NCBI RefSeq assembly: GCF_002848005.1
Contig: NZ_PKHX01000001.1
Coordinates: forward strand, 1 to 64,000
Length of the DNA stretch: 64,000 nucleotides
Direction: 5' to 3'
Source: Varibaculum cambriense
Lineage (GTDB): Bacteria; Actinomycetota; Actinomycetes; Actinomycetales; Actinomycetaceae
Under the pieces are notes generated by a model that saw only the letters and a program-made list of their open reading frames with translations, was not told the DNA's origin and made no database searches. Both the position numbers and the translations under genes were made by a program. This document shows positions 36,840 through 46,293 of the stretch, one piece after another. The stretch's first letter is position 1. Each line of letters opens with the position of its first letter.

Positions 36840-37758
36840 AGCGAATCCTCGGGTCTAGTACAGCGTATAACAGGTCTACTAGCAGGTTAGCGACGATATA
36901 GACCAGCACCAGCACGGTAGTGATCGAAACTACGGTCGCGGCTTCACCACGTAAAATAGCTTGGTAAAGAGTACCGCCCACGCCGTTAATCGCGAAGATA
37001 CCTTCAGTAACAATCGCGCCCGTCATCAAGGCTCCTAGGTCGCCCCCTAGGAAGGTAGCCACTGGAATCAGCGAGTTCCGCAGCACATGGTGGGTCATTA
37101 CCCGAGATTCGGGAATCCCCTTGGCCCGGGCAGTACGCACGAAGTCGGCGGTCAAATTCTCTGAAACTTCTTGCCGGGTTAGCCGGATGACGTAGGCACA
37201 AGAAACTGCTCCCAGCACCAGCGCTGGCATCAGCAAGGACTGGAAACTAACGTTTGCCCCGACAGTCGTAGGCAACCAAGCAAGCTTCACCCCGAGTAGG
37301 AACTGCAGCAAGAAACCGATAACGAAAGTCGGAACCGCGATTACTACTAGGGAAATTACTAGCACGGTGGAGTCAAAAATTTTGCCCTTTTTGAGTCCGG
37401 CGAAAAACCCGAAGAAAATCCCGATTACCGCCTCGAAAATAATCGCCATAAAAGCCAGTTTGATAGTTACCGGAAAGGCATTAGCCATTACTTCCGTAAC
37501 TTCCCTTCCGGAGAAGGTCTTTCCGAAATCTAGGGTGACGATTCCTTTTAGATACAGCAGGTACTGCATCCACAGCGGTTTATCCAGGTTGTATTCCGCG
37601 CGTATCTGTGCGGCTACCGAGGGGGGCAATCCCTTATCTCCACCCAGTGCCTGCACCGGATCACCCGGCATGGCATACACCATGGCGAAAATCAGTAACG
37701 TTGCCCCGAAAAATACCGGGATCATCTGTAGTAGACGATGCCCTATGTATCTGAGCAT
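36832..37758 (-). CDS. Oligopeptide ABC transporter, permease OppB/DppB
   Basis: Permease of 308 residues. The N-terminus MLRYIGHRLLQMIPVFFGAT and the C-terminal block FVRTARAKGIPESRVMTHHVLRN are typical of DppB/OppB. Six membrane segments are expected. AAGGAGAG precedes the ATG. It is separated from the binding-protein gene by 146 bases containing a strong hairpin. Confidence 0.93.
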   Translation of the reverse strand: MLRYIGHRLLQMIPVFFGATLLIFAMVYAMPGDPVQALGGDKGLPPSVAAQIRAEYNLDKPLWMQYLLYLKGIVTLDFGKTFSGREVTEVMANAFPVTIKLAFMAIIFEAVIGIFFGFFAGLKKGKIFDSTVLVISLVVIAVPTFVIGFLLQFLLGVKLAWLPTTVGANVSFQSLLMPALVLGAVSCAYVIRLTRQEVSENLTADFVRTARAKGIPESRVMTHHVLRNSLIPVATFLGGDLGALMTGAIVTEGIFAINGVGGTLYQAILRGEAATVVSITTVLVLVYIVANLLVDLLYAVLDPRIRYE

Positions 37759-37811
37759 AGGTCTCTCCTTGACTATAAGCTGTGTTAAACCCTATCGCGT
37801 TAAAGCGTCCA

Positions 37812-37864
37812 GAAAAAACCGGAGGCGGGTCAAAAGGCATTTTGCAACCTTCAGACCCGCCTCC
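37812..37864 (-). terminator. Hairpin with T-run between oppA and oppB (attenuator-like)
   Basis: Eleven-base arms GGAGGCGGGTC (37821-37831) and GACCCGCCTCC (37854-37864) enclose a 22-base loop; on the minus strand the stem runs into a T6 stretch (37813-37818). Placed inside an operon, it would let only part of the transcripts pass, giving more binding protein than permease. A second small hairpin (CCTGCA/TGCAGG, 37868-37884) lies just before it. Confidence 0.75.
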
Positions 37865-37904
37865 GAGCCTGCATTTATTGCAGGATTGTTATTTCTCGCT
37901 ATCT

Positions 37905-39563
37905 TTAGGCGTTCTTAGTGATCTGGTAGTAAACCGGTTCACTCTTCCAGTTAAAGGCAACGTTCGAAACATTGTCTTTATTCCAAACACCTAGAACATT
38001 GGAGTACCACAGCGGGATAGCGGGCAGATCGGTGAACAGAATCGATTGCGCTTCCGCAAACTTCTTGTCCTGTTCCTCGCCAACCGGCAGCTTCGCAATG
38101 TCCGTCATCAACTGGTTGAATTGCGCGTTGTCGTACTTACCATCATTAGAGTTACCGTTCTTAGAGTATAGGGGCTCCAAGAAGTTACTCATCCCCGGGT
38201 AGTCCGCTTGCCAACCAGAGCGGAAAGCACCCTTGATAGTTTCCTGGGTAATGGCATCGCGCAATCCCTTGAAGTCCGGGTAAGGATCGCCAACTGCATC
38301 GATTCCCAAGTTGGTCTTGAGCTGGTTGGTAACCGCGTCTACCCAGTCTTTGTGGGACGAGTCCGAGTTATAGCCGATGGTGAACTTGCCGTCGAACTTG
38401 GAAATAGCATCAGCTTTCGCCCACAGTTCTTTGGCTTTAGCTTTATCGAACTTCAAGACTTCCGCACCTTTAACCTGCTTCATAACTTTGTCGTAGTTAG
38501 GCATGGCCGGAGAGGTGAAATCTTTCGCCGGTACCCGAGTCTTCTGGAAGATCTTCTCACAGATGCTTTCGCGATCGATGGCGTAGGAGAGCGCTTGCCG
38601 ACGCAGGCGGCCTTCCTCATCCATCCCAAAGTGCTTAAGGCGATCCGGGATCGTGAAGGACTGGAAAATAGCTACCGGAATATTGGCGTGAGAATCCGGG
38701 AAATCAGACTGGAAGGTGCTCATAGAGGCAGCTGGAACATCATCGAGTACATCCAGCTGACCAGACTGCACATCGACATAGGCTGCATCAGACTTGGTGT
38801 AAATCTTGAAAGTGAGCCCACCGTTCTTAGCTTCCCGCGGGCCAGAGTACTTGTCGTTCTTTACCAGTTCAATAGATTCATTGTGGTGCCAGCCCTTGTC
38901 CTTTAGAGTGTAGGGACCGGGGGTGGCAGTCGGGTTCTGACCGAAGGCTTTCATATCTTTGAAAGCTACATCCGGTAGCGGCGCATAGGCAGAGTAGCCC
39001 AAACGTAGCGCAAAGTCAGAAGTCGGCTGGTTAAGAGTTACTTCGAACGTGTAATCGTCGATCTTCTTCAGGCCGGCCAATTCCGGAACATCAGGTGCCG
39101 GGGCTCCTTCTTCTTCCGGACCAGGGGTAAAGCCCTTAATAACCTCGAAGAAAGAGGAAGCCATTTGCGCGTTCTTCGGGTTTGCCCCGTAGTTCCAGGC
39201 CTTGATGTAGTTATCGGCCTTAATGGGCGAACCATCGGAGAACTTGGCGTCCTTCTTGAGTTTAATGGTCCAAACTACTTGGTCTTTAGACTCAATAGAT
39301 TCGGCCAGTTCGTTCTTCGCTTCTCCCGTCTTAGGCTCGTAATAGACCAGGCCAGAGAACAGCGCGTCCAGAACCCTACCGCCACCGGTTTCATTGGTAG
39401 AAGTAGGAATCAGGGGATTCTGCGGTTCTACGGTGTTTACAGTAATAATCCCTTTGTCATCTGCCTTAGCTGCGGAAGAGTCGCCAGCCCCATTTGAACA
39501 GCCGGCGAGCCCGAGGGAAAGAGCAAGTGCAGATGCAAGGGCCAATGCGCCCCGTCGTTTCAC
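37905..39563 (-). CDS. Oligopeptide-binding lipoprotein 1
   Basis: SBP_bac_5 family binding protein of about 552 residues, started at the GTG at 39563 behind TTGGAGGC. The signal peptide MKRRGALALASALALSLGL leads to the lipobox LAGC. The mature protein has family stretches such as GEAKNELAESIE and RRQALSYAIDRESICEKIF. It delivers peptides to the OppBC-DF complex encoded downstream. A related protein is encoded at 41352-42953. Confidence 0.93.
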   Translation of the reverse strand: MKRRGALALASALALSLGLAGCSNGAGDSSAAKADDKGIITVNTVEPQNPLIPTSTNETGGGRVLDALFSGLVYYEPKTGEAKNELAESIESKDQVVWTIKLKKDAKFSDGSPIKADNYIKAWNYGANPKNAQMASSFFEVIKGFTPGPEEEGAPAPDVPELAGLKKIDDYTFEVTLNQPTSDFALRLGYSAYAPLPDVAFKDMKAFGQNPTATPGPYTLKDKGWHHNESIELVKNDKYSGPREAKNGGLTFKIYTKSDAAYVDVQSGQLDVLDDVPAASMSTFQSDFPDSHANIPVAIFQSFTIPDRLKHFGMDEEGRLRRQALSYAIDRESICEKIFQKTRVPAKDFTSPAMPNYDKVMKQVKGAEVLKFDKAKAKELWAKADAISKFDGKFTIGYNSDSSHKDWVDAVTNQLKTNLGIDAVGDPYPDFKGLRDAITQETIKGAFRSGWQADYPGMSNFLEPLYSKNGNSNDGKYDNAQFNQLMTDIAKLPVGEEQDKKFAEAQSILFTDLPAIPLWYSNVLGVWNKDNVSNVAFNWKSEPVYYQITKNA

Positions 39564-39816
39564 TATTGCCTCCAAGCTTGTTGCTTACATTGTTAAAGCT
39601 GATGTATCAGCAAAATTGTTGACACGATCACAGCTAATATAGCATTTCTAGTTATAGTTTTTACAAAATCCCAAGATTTTCTCGACTTGGCTTTGAGGAA
39701 GCGATAACTGGTAGGATACCGACTACTCAGGATGTCGACAGCTATTTTTCGGGGTTTGTTCAGTAGTCTTCACGCCTGGTTGTCCTTGGCTGTGAAGCAA
39801 TAGCGCCAGCTAGATA
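39564..39816. other. Intergenic region between lysP-like gene and oppA
   Basis: About 250 bases with no gene. On the minus strand an extended -10-like TGCTATATT stands about 80 bases before oppA and is the best candidate for its promoter. Two inverted repeats occur near 39721-39803 (GACTACT/AGTAGTC, and CTTCAC/GTGAAG), possibly ending the lysP-like transcript; neither has a T-run. Confidence 0.4.
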
Positions 39817-41334
39817 CTAGATATGACGGGAAAGATCGGCTTCTTCCGGTTTTACGGCCGGGGCGCGGGTAACTAGTTTATGCCCTCCCCATAGCGCCAA
39901 GAAGAACAGTAGCCCGATATAAACCGCTAGGAAGTCCATCACCGAGGCTTCCCCGCTAATCACATCCAAAGACTGACCAACTATCACTACCGCGCACATT
40001 ATCAGGGCAATTATCGGCCCTGCGGGATAGAAACTTGCCTTGTAGGGCAGATCCTTTACCGATTTTCCCTGGGCTTTATAGGCGCGCCGGAAACAGTAAT
40101 GAGACCAGGCGATTCCCATCCAGGTAATAAAGCCTGCAAGCCCGGAAGCATTCACCAACCATACATAGACCTGACCGGTACCTACGCGCGAGGTGGCGAA
40201 GCAAAGTGCGCCTACCAAACTGGTAGCCACTAGTGCCATTAGAGGTACGCCGTGACCGGTCAGCCGAGCAAAAATCGCCGGTGCTTTCTTTTCTTTGGCC
40301 AGGGAATAGAGCATCCGGGTGGCCACATACATTCCGGAGTTACCGGCAGACAGAATTGAGGTTAAGATGACCGCGTTCATTACTCCCGCTGCAATCGCTA
40401 CCCCAGCTCGTTCAAAAAGCAAAGTAAAGGGAGACTTGGTAACGGCCTCGGTAAAGCCTTGGGCAGTATCAGAATCGGCGCTCGCTCCCTGTAAGAGGGC
40501 GGGATCCGAATAGGGAATCAGGAAGGCAATCACCGCGATCGCGCCGATATAGAACAGCAGAATCCGCACAAATACCGCCCTAGTAGCCCGGGGAACATTA
40601 GTTTCCGGATCTTGGGTTTCCCCGGCCGCTATCCCGATCATCTCGGTACCTTGGAAGGAGAATCCGGCGATCATAAAGACCCCCATAATGCCCCAAAACC
40701 CATTAACGAAGGGGGCATCTCCCCGAGTAAAGTTGGTAAATCCCGGAGACTCTCCCCCTAGAATCCCTATTACCATCAGCAATCCCAGCACCAGGAAGAC
40801 AATCACGGTTACTACTTTGATGGAGGCAAACCAAAACTCAGATTCGCCGAAACCACGAACCGTGAAGGCATTAAGAGCAAATAGGATTACCAGGAATAAA
40901 AGTGACCATATCCAGGCCGGTACCACCGATTCTGGAAACCAGTATTGCATCACGATAGTAGCGGCAACTAGCTCCGCCGCTACGGTGATTGCCCAGTTGT
41001 ACCAATAGTTCCACCCTTGGGCAAAACCAAATGATTTGGATACATAGCGGGTAGCGAAAACTTCAAAAGCCCCGGAAGTGGGACAGTAAGTAGCCATCTC
41101 CCCTAGCGATTGCATCAGGAAGAACACCATTACGCCAATGGCACCATAGGCAACTAAGGCTCCCCCCGGACCGGCTCCGGTAATAGTACCGCCGGAGGCC
41201 ACAAACAGCCCTGTGCCGATCGCTCCTCCGATGGCGATCATATTGAGATGTCGTGCCTTTAGCTTGCGGTGAAGCTGGGCACTATCTGCCGGGGAAAAAC
41301 CGGGATTACTATCAGAAACTTCGCTACTTGCCAC
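39817..41334 (-). CDS. lysP: LysP-like amino-acid permease
   Basis: Amino acid-polyamine-organocation permease of 505 residues with about 12 membrane segments. It closely follows the E. coli lysine permease plan: LKARHLNMIAIGGAIGTGLF, GWNYWYNWAITVAAELVAA, VRGFGESEFWFASIKV, GFSFQGTEMIGIAAGE and NAVILTSILSAGNSGMY. I therefore expect proton-coupled uptake of lysine or another basic amino acid. It stands between two oligopeptide-binding protein genes, 17 bases downstream of the second. Confidence 0.85.
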   Translation of the reverse strand: MASSEVSDSNPGFSPADSAQLHRKLKARHLNMIAIGGAIGTGLFVASGGTITGAGPGGALVAYGAIGVMVFFLMQSLGEMATYCPTSGAFEVFATRYVSKSFGFAQGWNYWYNWAITVAAELVAATIVMQYWFPESVVPAWIWSLLFLVILFALNAFTVRGFGESEFWFASIKVVTVIVFLVLGLLMVIGILGGESPGFTNFTRGDAPFVNGFWGIMGVFMIAGFSFQGTEMIGIAAGETQDPETNVPRATRAVFVRILLFYIGAIAVIAFLIPYSDPALLQGASADSDTAQGFTEAVTKSPFTLLFERAGVAIAAGVMNAVILTSILSAGNSGMYVATRMLYSLAKEKKAPAIFARLTGHGVPLMALVATSLVGALCFATSRVGTGQVYVWLVNASGLAGFITWMGIAWSHYCFRRAYKAQGKSVKDLPYKASFYPAGPIIALIMCAVVIVGQSLDVISGEASVMDFLAVYIGLLFFLALWGGHKLVTRAPAVKPEEADLSRHI

Positions 41335-41351
41335 GACATCCTCCGAGATGA

Positions 41352-42953
41352 TTATTTTCTAGTAACTTTATGAAAAGCTACCTCACCTTTCCAATCTGTA
41401 GTCACTTTGCCCACATGCTGACTAAATCCGATGTTGGAGCCGGGAGACCACAGTGGGATCGAAGGCAAATCTGCCAGCAGCAAAGTTTGCGCCTGTTCGT
41501 AGAGTTTGCCTGCCTCTTTAGGAGTATCTGCCGCCTGTGCCTTAGAAAGTAGCTCCGTGTATGCGGGATTGTCATATCCCATTTTGTTACCATTACCGCC
41601 TTTTACGTAACGGCCAGCAAGTAGATTATTCGGAGAGGGATATCCCATAGACCATCCCATTCGGAAAGGACCGGAGAAGGCATGCTCATCCATCATTTCC
41701 ATCATAGTTTTGAAATCAGGTTTAGGATCGCCTACCGCTTTAATCCCCAAGGTATTTGATAATTGATTACAAATTGCATCTACCCAGGGTTGATTAGATT
41801 CATTGGAGTTATAGGTGATTTTTAATTCCCCCTGCCAGGGATGGATCTTATCGGCAGCTTGCCAGGCTTGTTTGGCAGCTACGGCATCGAATTCCAGCAC
41901 CTTATTATTTTCGGCACCCCCAGCGATATGCCCCAAGATTTGTGGGGCTAAGAAATCAGTGGCGGCCTTGCGGGTACCGTAAAAGATGGTTTCAATGATT
42001 TCTTCCCGGTTAATAGCTTGAGATATCGCCTGGCGCCGCAGTTTGCCTTCTTCACCCGAAAAATGTTTCGTCTGGTAGTCAATATCTAGGGTTTGCATTC
42101 CAGCTTGCACCGCGCTGGCGCGTCTGTTCCCCAAATCCTTTTTAGAATTCGGAAGTTCCCCGTCCGGGATTTGATCAAGCACATCTAGGTTCCCAGCCAA
42201 GAGATCCTGGTAGGCCGCCGATAGATCTGCATAGATTTTTACTTCCAGTCCCGCGTTTTGTGCCTCGCGCGGTCCGCGATAGGTAGTGGATTTATCGAGC
42301 ATTATCTGAGTGGAAGGCTCCCAGTTAGTAAGCGTGTAGGGGCCATTGCCTACCGGTTTTTGCCCAAACCCTTTTTTTATTTTCCCCTGTTTGTCAAAAG
42401 CGCTATCGGGTAGCGGATAAAAACCATTAATCCCCAAGCGATTAGAAAAATCAGCCACCGGACGTTTCAACTTGATAGTAATTTTGTCGTCACCGTTAGC
42501 CATGACCCCGCTGAGGTTACCGGTTCCATCGCCTTCTGCCCCCTCGATCGCTTCATAAGCCGTGGTAGCCCCCAATTTTTGCGCAGCCGAGGCTTTCCAG
42601 GCACGCACAAAATTCTTCGCCAGTACCGGGGTTCCATCGGAGAATTTCCGATCAGTATTTAAATGAATAGTCCAGGTTTTATGGTCGGAAGAATCCGTGA
42701 TTTCCCGAGCCACATCGTTGACTACTTTTCCCTGCTGGTCATAGGTGACTAAACCAGCAAATAGCAAATCAATAATCTTTATTCCGGCATCGTCGTCGGC
42801 AGCTGCGGGGATGAGCCCGCGCGCCGGTTCTTCCCCGTTAATTGAGATCCGGTCAACTGCATCGGTGGGGGCATTGTTACTACAAGCGGTCAGACCTCCG
42901 GTAGTAAGGATGGTTGCTGCCAGAACCGCTAGAGGGAGCCAACGACTGCGCAT
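41352..42953 (-). CDS. Oligopeptide-binding lipoprotein 2
   Basis: SBP_bac_5 family protein of 533 residues with signal peptide and lipobox LTAC (MRSRWLPLAVLAATILTTGG precedes it). It is a clear paralogue of the protein at 37905-39563, sharing LRRQAISQAINREEI against LRRQALSYAIDRESI and the GW..GYPSPNNLL region. It has no permease of its own and probably shares the Opp complex, or works with the LysP-like neighbour as part of one regulon. AAAGG precedes the ATG. Confidence 0.9.
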   Translation of the reverse strand: MRSRWLPLAVLAATILTTGGLTACSNNAPTDAVDRISINGEEPARGLIPAAADDDAGIKIIDLLFAGLVTYDQQGKVVNDVAREITDSSDHKTWTIHLNTDRKFSDGTPVLAKNFVRAWKASAAQKLGATTAYEAIEGAEGDGTGNLSGVMANGDDKITIKLKRPVADFSNRLGINGFYPLPDSAFDKQGKIKKGFGQKPVGNGPYTLTNWEPSTQIMLDKSTTYRGPREAQNAGLEVKIYADLSAAYQDLLAGNLDVLDQIPDGELPNSKKDLGNRRASAVQAGMQTLDIDYQTKHFSGEEGKLRRQAISQAINREEIIETIFYGTRKAATDFLAPQILGHIAGGAENNKVLEFDAVAAKQAWQAADKIHPWQGELKITYNSNESNQPWVDAICNQLSNTLGIKAVGDPKPDFKTMMEMMDEHAFSGPFRMGWSMGYPSPNNLLAGRYVKGGNGNKMGYDNPAYTELLSKAQAADTPKEAGKLYEQAQTLLLADLPSIPLWSPGSNIGFSQHVGKVTTDWKGEVAFHKVTRK

Positions 42954-43099
42954 AGTCTTATGCCTTTCTAAAAACCGGAACGATTAGCTTTAATAATACT
43001 GATTTATTACTGTTAGTTTATATTTTGCGCAACTTACTTTTGTTTTTCCAAAATTAATAGAAATAATCCCTATTTTTCGCTGCGAGCCACATCGATATC

Positions 43100-43137
43100 C
43101 CGCAGATAAGGATCTGCGGACGAAATAACGTTATTTT
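43100..43137. repeat. Two small palindromes downstream of the DUF885 gene
   Basis: CCGCAGAT-AAGG-ATCTGCGG (43100-43119) and AAATAACGTTATTT (about 43123-43136) are perfect inverted repeats lying in the 224-base gap. Neither has a T-run. They may form a transcript end for the DUF885 gene. Confidence 0.35.
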
Positions 43138-43177
43138 CCCGTACAGATTGCGGTGAATGCAGTAGTAAAGATTGCTT

Positions 43178-44866
43178 CTAATCGGTGACGGCGTCCGCGA
43201 GCACCTGAAAATGAACTGCTCCGGCCGGGGCTACTTTCCGCACAAACTCAGCGAACCCACTGCCTCCAGACGCCAGGAAGTTTTGGTATATCGCTTTCCA
43301 ACGCCGCCACCCATACCAGGGAGCCACACTCATGGCAGGAACCCCTAAATATCGTTGACGCCACAACACCTGGCTCCAGGGGTCACCTACGGTATGGTGC
43401 AGATACTCGATCGCCTCCGCTAGACCCCATTTCGTTTTCCCTTCTCCTTGGCCGCCATATAGCTGCAGATCAGCTAGAGCCAACGCCACATAGCGCAGAA
43501 TTCGCTCCTGGATTTGTAATCTGATCTCCCCCGGGATATCCCACAGCTCCGGTACCATTTCCAGGGCAAATAGATCCCAACCCAAATTAGAGACCGGTAA
43601 ACGCGCAGCTATCCGGGTAAAAAGATTAGCGCCGAAAGTCTCGCGCGCCCGCGAATAGAGGTGCGAGCCCGGGATACCTTTCTCCAGAGCCGCTAGCGCA
43701 AAGTAGCGGTTATCAATCTCTAGGAAAGAGTCGAAGGCCCTGCCACTAATAGCCGCCGGGTTTTCTCCGCTTTGATAGGCGTGGGGCGCTCTAGTAGCGG
43801 CATATTTTCGAGGTAAAACTCGGTTGTTCTTTGCTAGGCGGATTCCCGCGGAATAGTAGGGATGAACCAGGCAGCCGTGGGGATCGTTCTCCCATTTCAA
43901 GGAAGAGGATTCGGGATTAACCAGCTCTGCTAGCTCCGGATCTACCTGGGAGCGCAGACTATCCCAAGCATCCTCCATCGCCCAAGTCAGCACCTCAAAG
44001 CCATCAGCCACCTCTAAATCAGAAATCCGATAGACAGGCTTATTCCCGAGCTCCCTGCGTAATTGCTCGCACACAGCACGCACGCGCACTAAATCTTCAC
44101 TAGCCGTTGCAAACAGTTCACCGGGATTGGGCTCGTTGACCCCGATACTCGCTAAGGAAATGAAATAGGAGTGTGGATCCATCGAAGTGATGGGAGAGCA
44201 TGCCGGCAGAATTTCTTGCTGCAAGAAATCTGCCATTTCTAAAAAGGCATCCTGAGCGGCAGAGATTCCCCGATAAAAGGCACGCTGACTCATTTGTGAC
44301 AGCCGGGTACTGGCCATTTCCGCGCGTTTGTCTTCGTAGATATCATGCTCGGGATTCGCCAGGATTCTTGTCTGCTCCAACACCATTTCCAAGACTTCCC
44401 GAGGGAATACCCAGCCGCGATCGCGGGATTCTTTCATAGTGGTTCTCAGACCCGCAAATGCTTGGGGAAGAGCCAAGAATCTCCGGGTAAGATTACCTAC
44501 CGCCGCCTCGTTACTTACCTCCATCAGTTTGCAGGTTTCCGCAAAAACCTGAATCGGCGAGTTAGTCCCGGTAATCTCGGAAGTCAGGAACCCGGATTCG
44601 AATTTTTGTTGTTCAGCGCGTGCCCAAAGGGTAAAGCCCTCGGCTTCCCTGATCTCCCGAGCTGTCCCCTTAGGGGTCTTCGCCATCCTCGCTAAAGTAT
44701 CTTTTCGCAGGTTGTAGCGTTCAGAAATTCCCGGAGGCGAATAATCTGGGAGGAGAGCGTCATATCCGGAGATTCCCCATTCGGAGGCTTTAAACGGATC
44801 GATCCGAGCATAGGCGGTGACGTATTGGTCAAGTACGCCGTCGATTTGCTTAACCTCGGTTGTCAA
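43178..44866 (-). CDS. DUF885 family protein, catalytic motif degenerate
   Basis: Protein of 562 residues from the TTG at 44866, which has AGGAGG six bases upstream; the GTG at 44872 lies on the ribosome-binding site. The whole length resembles the DUF885 family of predicted metallopeptidases. Members carry HExxPGHH; here the same place (about residues 396-405 counted from the GTG) reads LEKGIPGSHL, so the first His and one His of the pair are missing. It may be inactive or use other ligands. It ends a peptide-uptake region, which suggests a peptide-related role. Confidence 0.75.
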   Translation of the reverse strand: MTTEVKQIDGVLDQYVTAYARIDPFKASEWGISGYDALLPDYSPPGISERYNLRKDTLARMAKTPKGTAREIREAEGFTLWARAEQQKFESGFLTSEITGTNSPIQVFAETCKLMEVSNEAAVGNLTRRFLALPQAFAGLRTTMKESRDRGWVFPREVLEMVLEQTRILANPEHDIYEDKRAEMASTRLSQMSQRAFYRGISAAQDAFLEMADFLQQEILPACSPITSMDPHSYFISLASIGVNEPNPGELFATASEDLVRVRAVCEQLRRELGNKPVYRISDLEVADGFEVLTWAMEDAWDSLRSQVDPELAELVNPESSSLKWENDPHGCLVHPYYSAGIRLAKNNRVLPRKYAATRAPHAYQSGENPAAISGRAFDSFLEIDNRYFALAALEKGIPGSHLYSRARETFGANLFTRIAARLPVSNLGWDLFALEMVPELWDIPGEIRLQIQERILRYVALALADLQLYGGQGEGKTKWGLAEAIEYLHHTVGDPWSQVLWRQRYLGVPAMSVAPWYGWRRWKAIYQNFLASGGSGFAEFVRKVAPAGAVHFQVLADAVTD

Positions 44867-44994
44867 TCGCACCTCCTATTTTCGCTTCCTTTATTCTTCG
44901 CTTCTGTCACCTCGGCGAGATTGCAAGACGATAGCTATCGCCCTATATTATGGCTTACCCGCATTAGGAAACTAAAAACAATATTCTAGAAGTG

Positions 44995-45600
44995 ATGGAA
45001 CAATATTTCACGGATCAACCCGCGGCTAGTGCGGGAGAACGTACCCAGATCAAAGTGACTCTAGGGGGAAAAAAACTTAGGTTAGAGGGCGCAGAGGGAG
45101 TATTTTCTGCCCGTCACCTAGATAAAGCAACCGCGGTGTTATTAGCGGAGGCGCCTACCCCACCGGGAACCGGCACTTTTTTGGATCTAGGCTGCGGCTG
45201 GGGGCCACTGGCAATCAGCCTAGGCCTTTTAAGCCCCGACTCCCAGGTGCTAGCGGTAGATGTAAGTGAACGCGCGCGGGATCTCAGCCGCACTAACGCC
45301 CAGCGGGCAGGAGTTTGTCTGCAGGTAGGCTCTCCCGAAGAGATTTTCGCGGCCGCCAAAGCTGCCGGAGGACTCGATCTGATCTGGTCTAATCCCCCGG
45401 TAAGGATCGGGAAAAAACCCCTCCAAGACTTACTGCTGACCTGGTTGCCGCTATTGAAATCCGATGGAGAAGCGATTTTGGTAATGGGAAAGAATCTAGG
45501 CGCAGATTCGATGCAAAAATGGCTGTGCGCGCAAGGGTTCCCCACCCACCGCCTGGCCTCGAAAAAAGGTTTTCGCCTCCTAGCGGTTTCCCCTGCATAG
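44995..45600 (+). CDS. RsmC-like class I methyltransferase
   Basis: SAM-dependent methyltransferase of about 201 residues. Motif I reads LDLGCGWGPLAI and motif IV NPPVRIGK, the latter typical of guanine-N2 RNA methyltransferases of the RsmC/RlmG group. It corresponds to the catalytic half of RsmC only. ATG at 44995 is chosen; GTG at 44992 is immediately upstream and no strong ribosome-binding site is seen. It is divergent from the DUF885 gene. Confidence 0.87.
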   Translation: MEQYFTDQPAASAGERTQIKVTLGGKKLRLEGAEGVFSARHLDKATAVLLAEAPTPPGTGTFLDLGCGWGPLAISLGLLSPDSQVLAVDVSERARDLSRTNAQRAGVCLQVGSPEEIFAAAKAAGGLDLIWSNPPVRIGKKPLQDLLLTWLPLLKSDGEAILVMGKNLGADSMQKWLCAQGFPTHRLASKKGFRLLAVSPA

Positions 45601-45620
45601 TTTCTGATTAATCCCGGTAA

Positions 45621-45791
45621 ACGTGGGGGATAACTTTTATCCGAGCAGACAGACTTTGCATCATTAGCTCCCAGCATCGGATACATGGCAGCAGAATAGG
45701 AAACCGGAAAGGCTCAGGGCATAAGAATTCGGAAAATGCCTGCGGTCTTTTTCCGAATTCTTGGGCGGGAGGAAAAAGTTATCCCCCGCGT
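45621..45791. repeat. Nested palindromic element, copy A
   Basis: Outer arms ACGTGGGGGATAACTTTT (45621-45638) and its near-complement (45774-45791) enclose an inner hairpin of 14-bp arms AAGAATTCGGAAAA (45723-45736) and TTTTCCGAATTCTT (45749-45762). Shared with copy B at 61984-62091 are TTTTATCCGAGCAG after the left arm and TTGGGCGGGAGGAAAAA before the right arm. About 70 bases between left arm and inner hairpin are not in copy B. It lies between convergent genes. Confidence 0.85.
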
Positions 45792-45817
45792 TCATGAGCT
45801 ACTGCAGATGTAGCAAA

Positions 45818-45853
45818 GCGCGGGCAGATACTTTTCTCAGTATCTGCCCGCGC
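45818..45853. terminator. Bidirectional hairpin between convergent genes
   Basis: Perfect 14-bp arms GCGCGGGCAGATAC (45818-45831) and GTATCTGCCCGCGC (45840-45853) with an eight-base loop. It is 62 bases past the stop of the gene at 45915-46283. The following T content is modest on both strands, so it could act for either gene. Confidence 0.65.
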
Positions 45854-45914
45854 AGTTATTAAGTTTTACTTATCTGGTCAGCACGTTTTCCCTGCTGAAA
45901 AACTGCTACTGCGT

Positions 45915-46283
45915 TTAACGAGAAGCGACTAAATCTTTCGCGTCGACACTGGCATCTCGATCAAGAGCAGTTTCCCGCTGCGCCAATAGCTGGGTGCGAA
46001 CCCCACGGGGATCCTTAACGATCAGGTAACCGATCCAGACAATACCGGCCAGTGCCACCACGAACAGACCCAGGTAGGTATCGTTGAGCATATCGCTGGC
46101 AGCAGGCGAAAATACCTCTGCGCCTTCTTCGATATATTCAGCGGCCAGGTCAACTGTCCACATTAGAGAGGCTCCCCAGTACATCCAGCAAAGGAGATCT
46201 ACCCGCATTTTTGATTGGGGGACATGTGCATACCACCAGGCGGTGGAACAGATTGCCGCAAAAAGGGTGATTACTAGAGTCAT
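45915..46283 (-). CDS. Small three-segment membrane protein of the hydrogenase-like unit
   Basis: Protein of 122 residues with three likely membrane segments, near residues 2-19, 30-47 and 70-89, and a charged C-terminal tail. Recognisable landmarks are YWGASLMWTVDLAAEYIEEG and DMLNDTYLG. I do not know a named family. It starts 10 bases after the membrane protein at 46294-46683 and is the last gene of the unit headed by the HoxH-like gene and hypC. Possible roles are membrane anchor or quinone/heme contact; none is shown. Confidence 0.65.
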   Translation of the reverse strand: MTLVITLFAAICSTAWWYAHVPQSKMRVDLLCWMYWGASLMWTVDLAAEYIEEGAEVFSPAASDMLNDTYLGLFVVALAGIVWIGYLIVKDPRGVRTQLLAQRETALDRDASVDAKDLVASR

Positions 46284-46293
46284 TGTTAATCCT

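Larger units (their letters stand above)
45601..45914. other. Intergenic region with nested repeat and terminator
   Basis: This 314-base gap between convergent genes holds a nested palindromic element (45621-45791) and a perfect 14-bp hairpin (45818-45853). No gene is seen. Confidence 0.8.
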
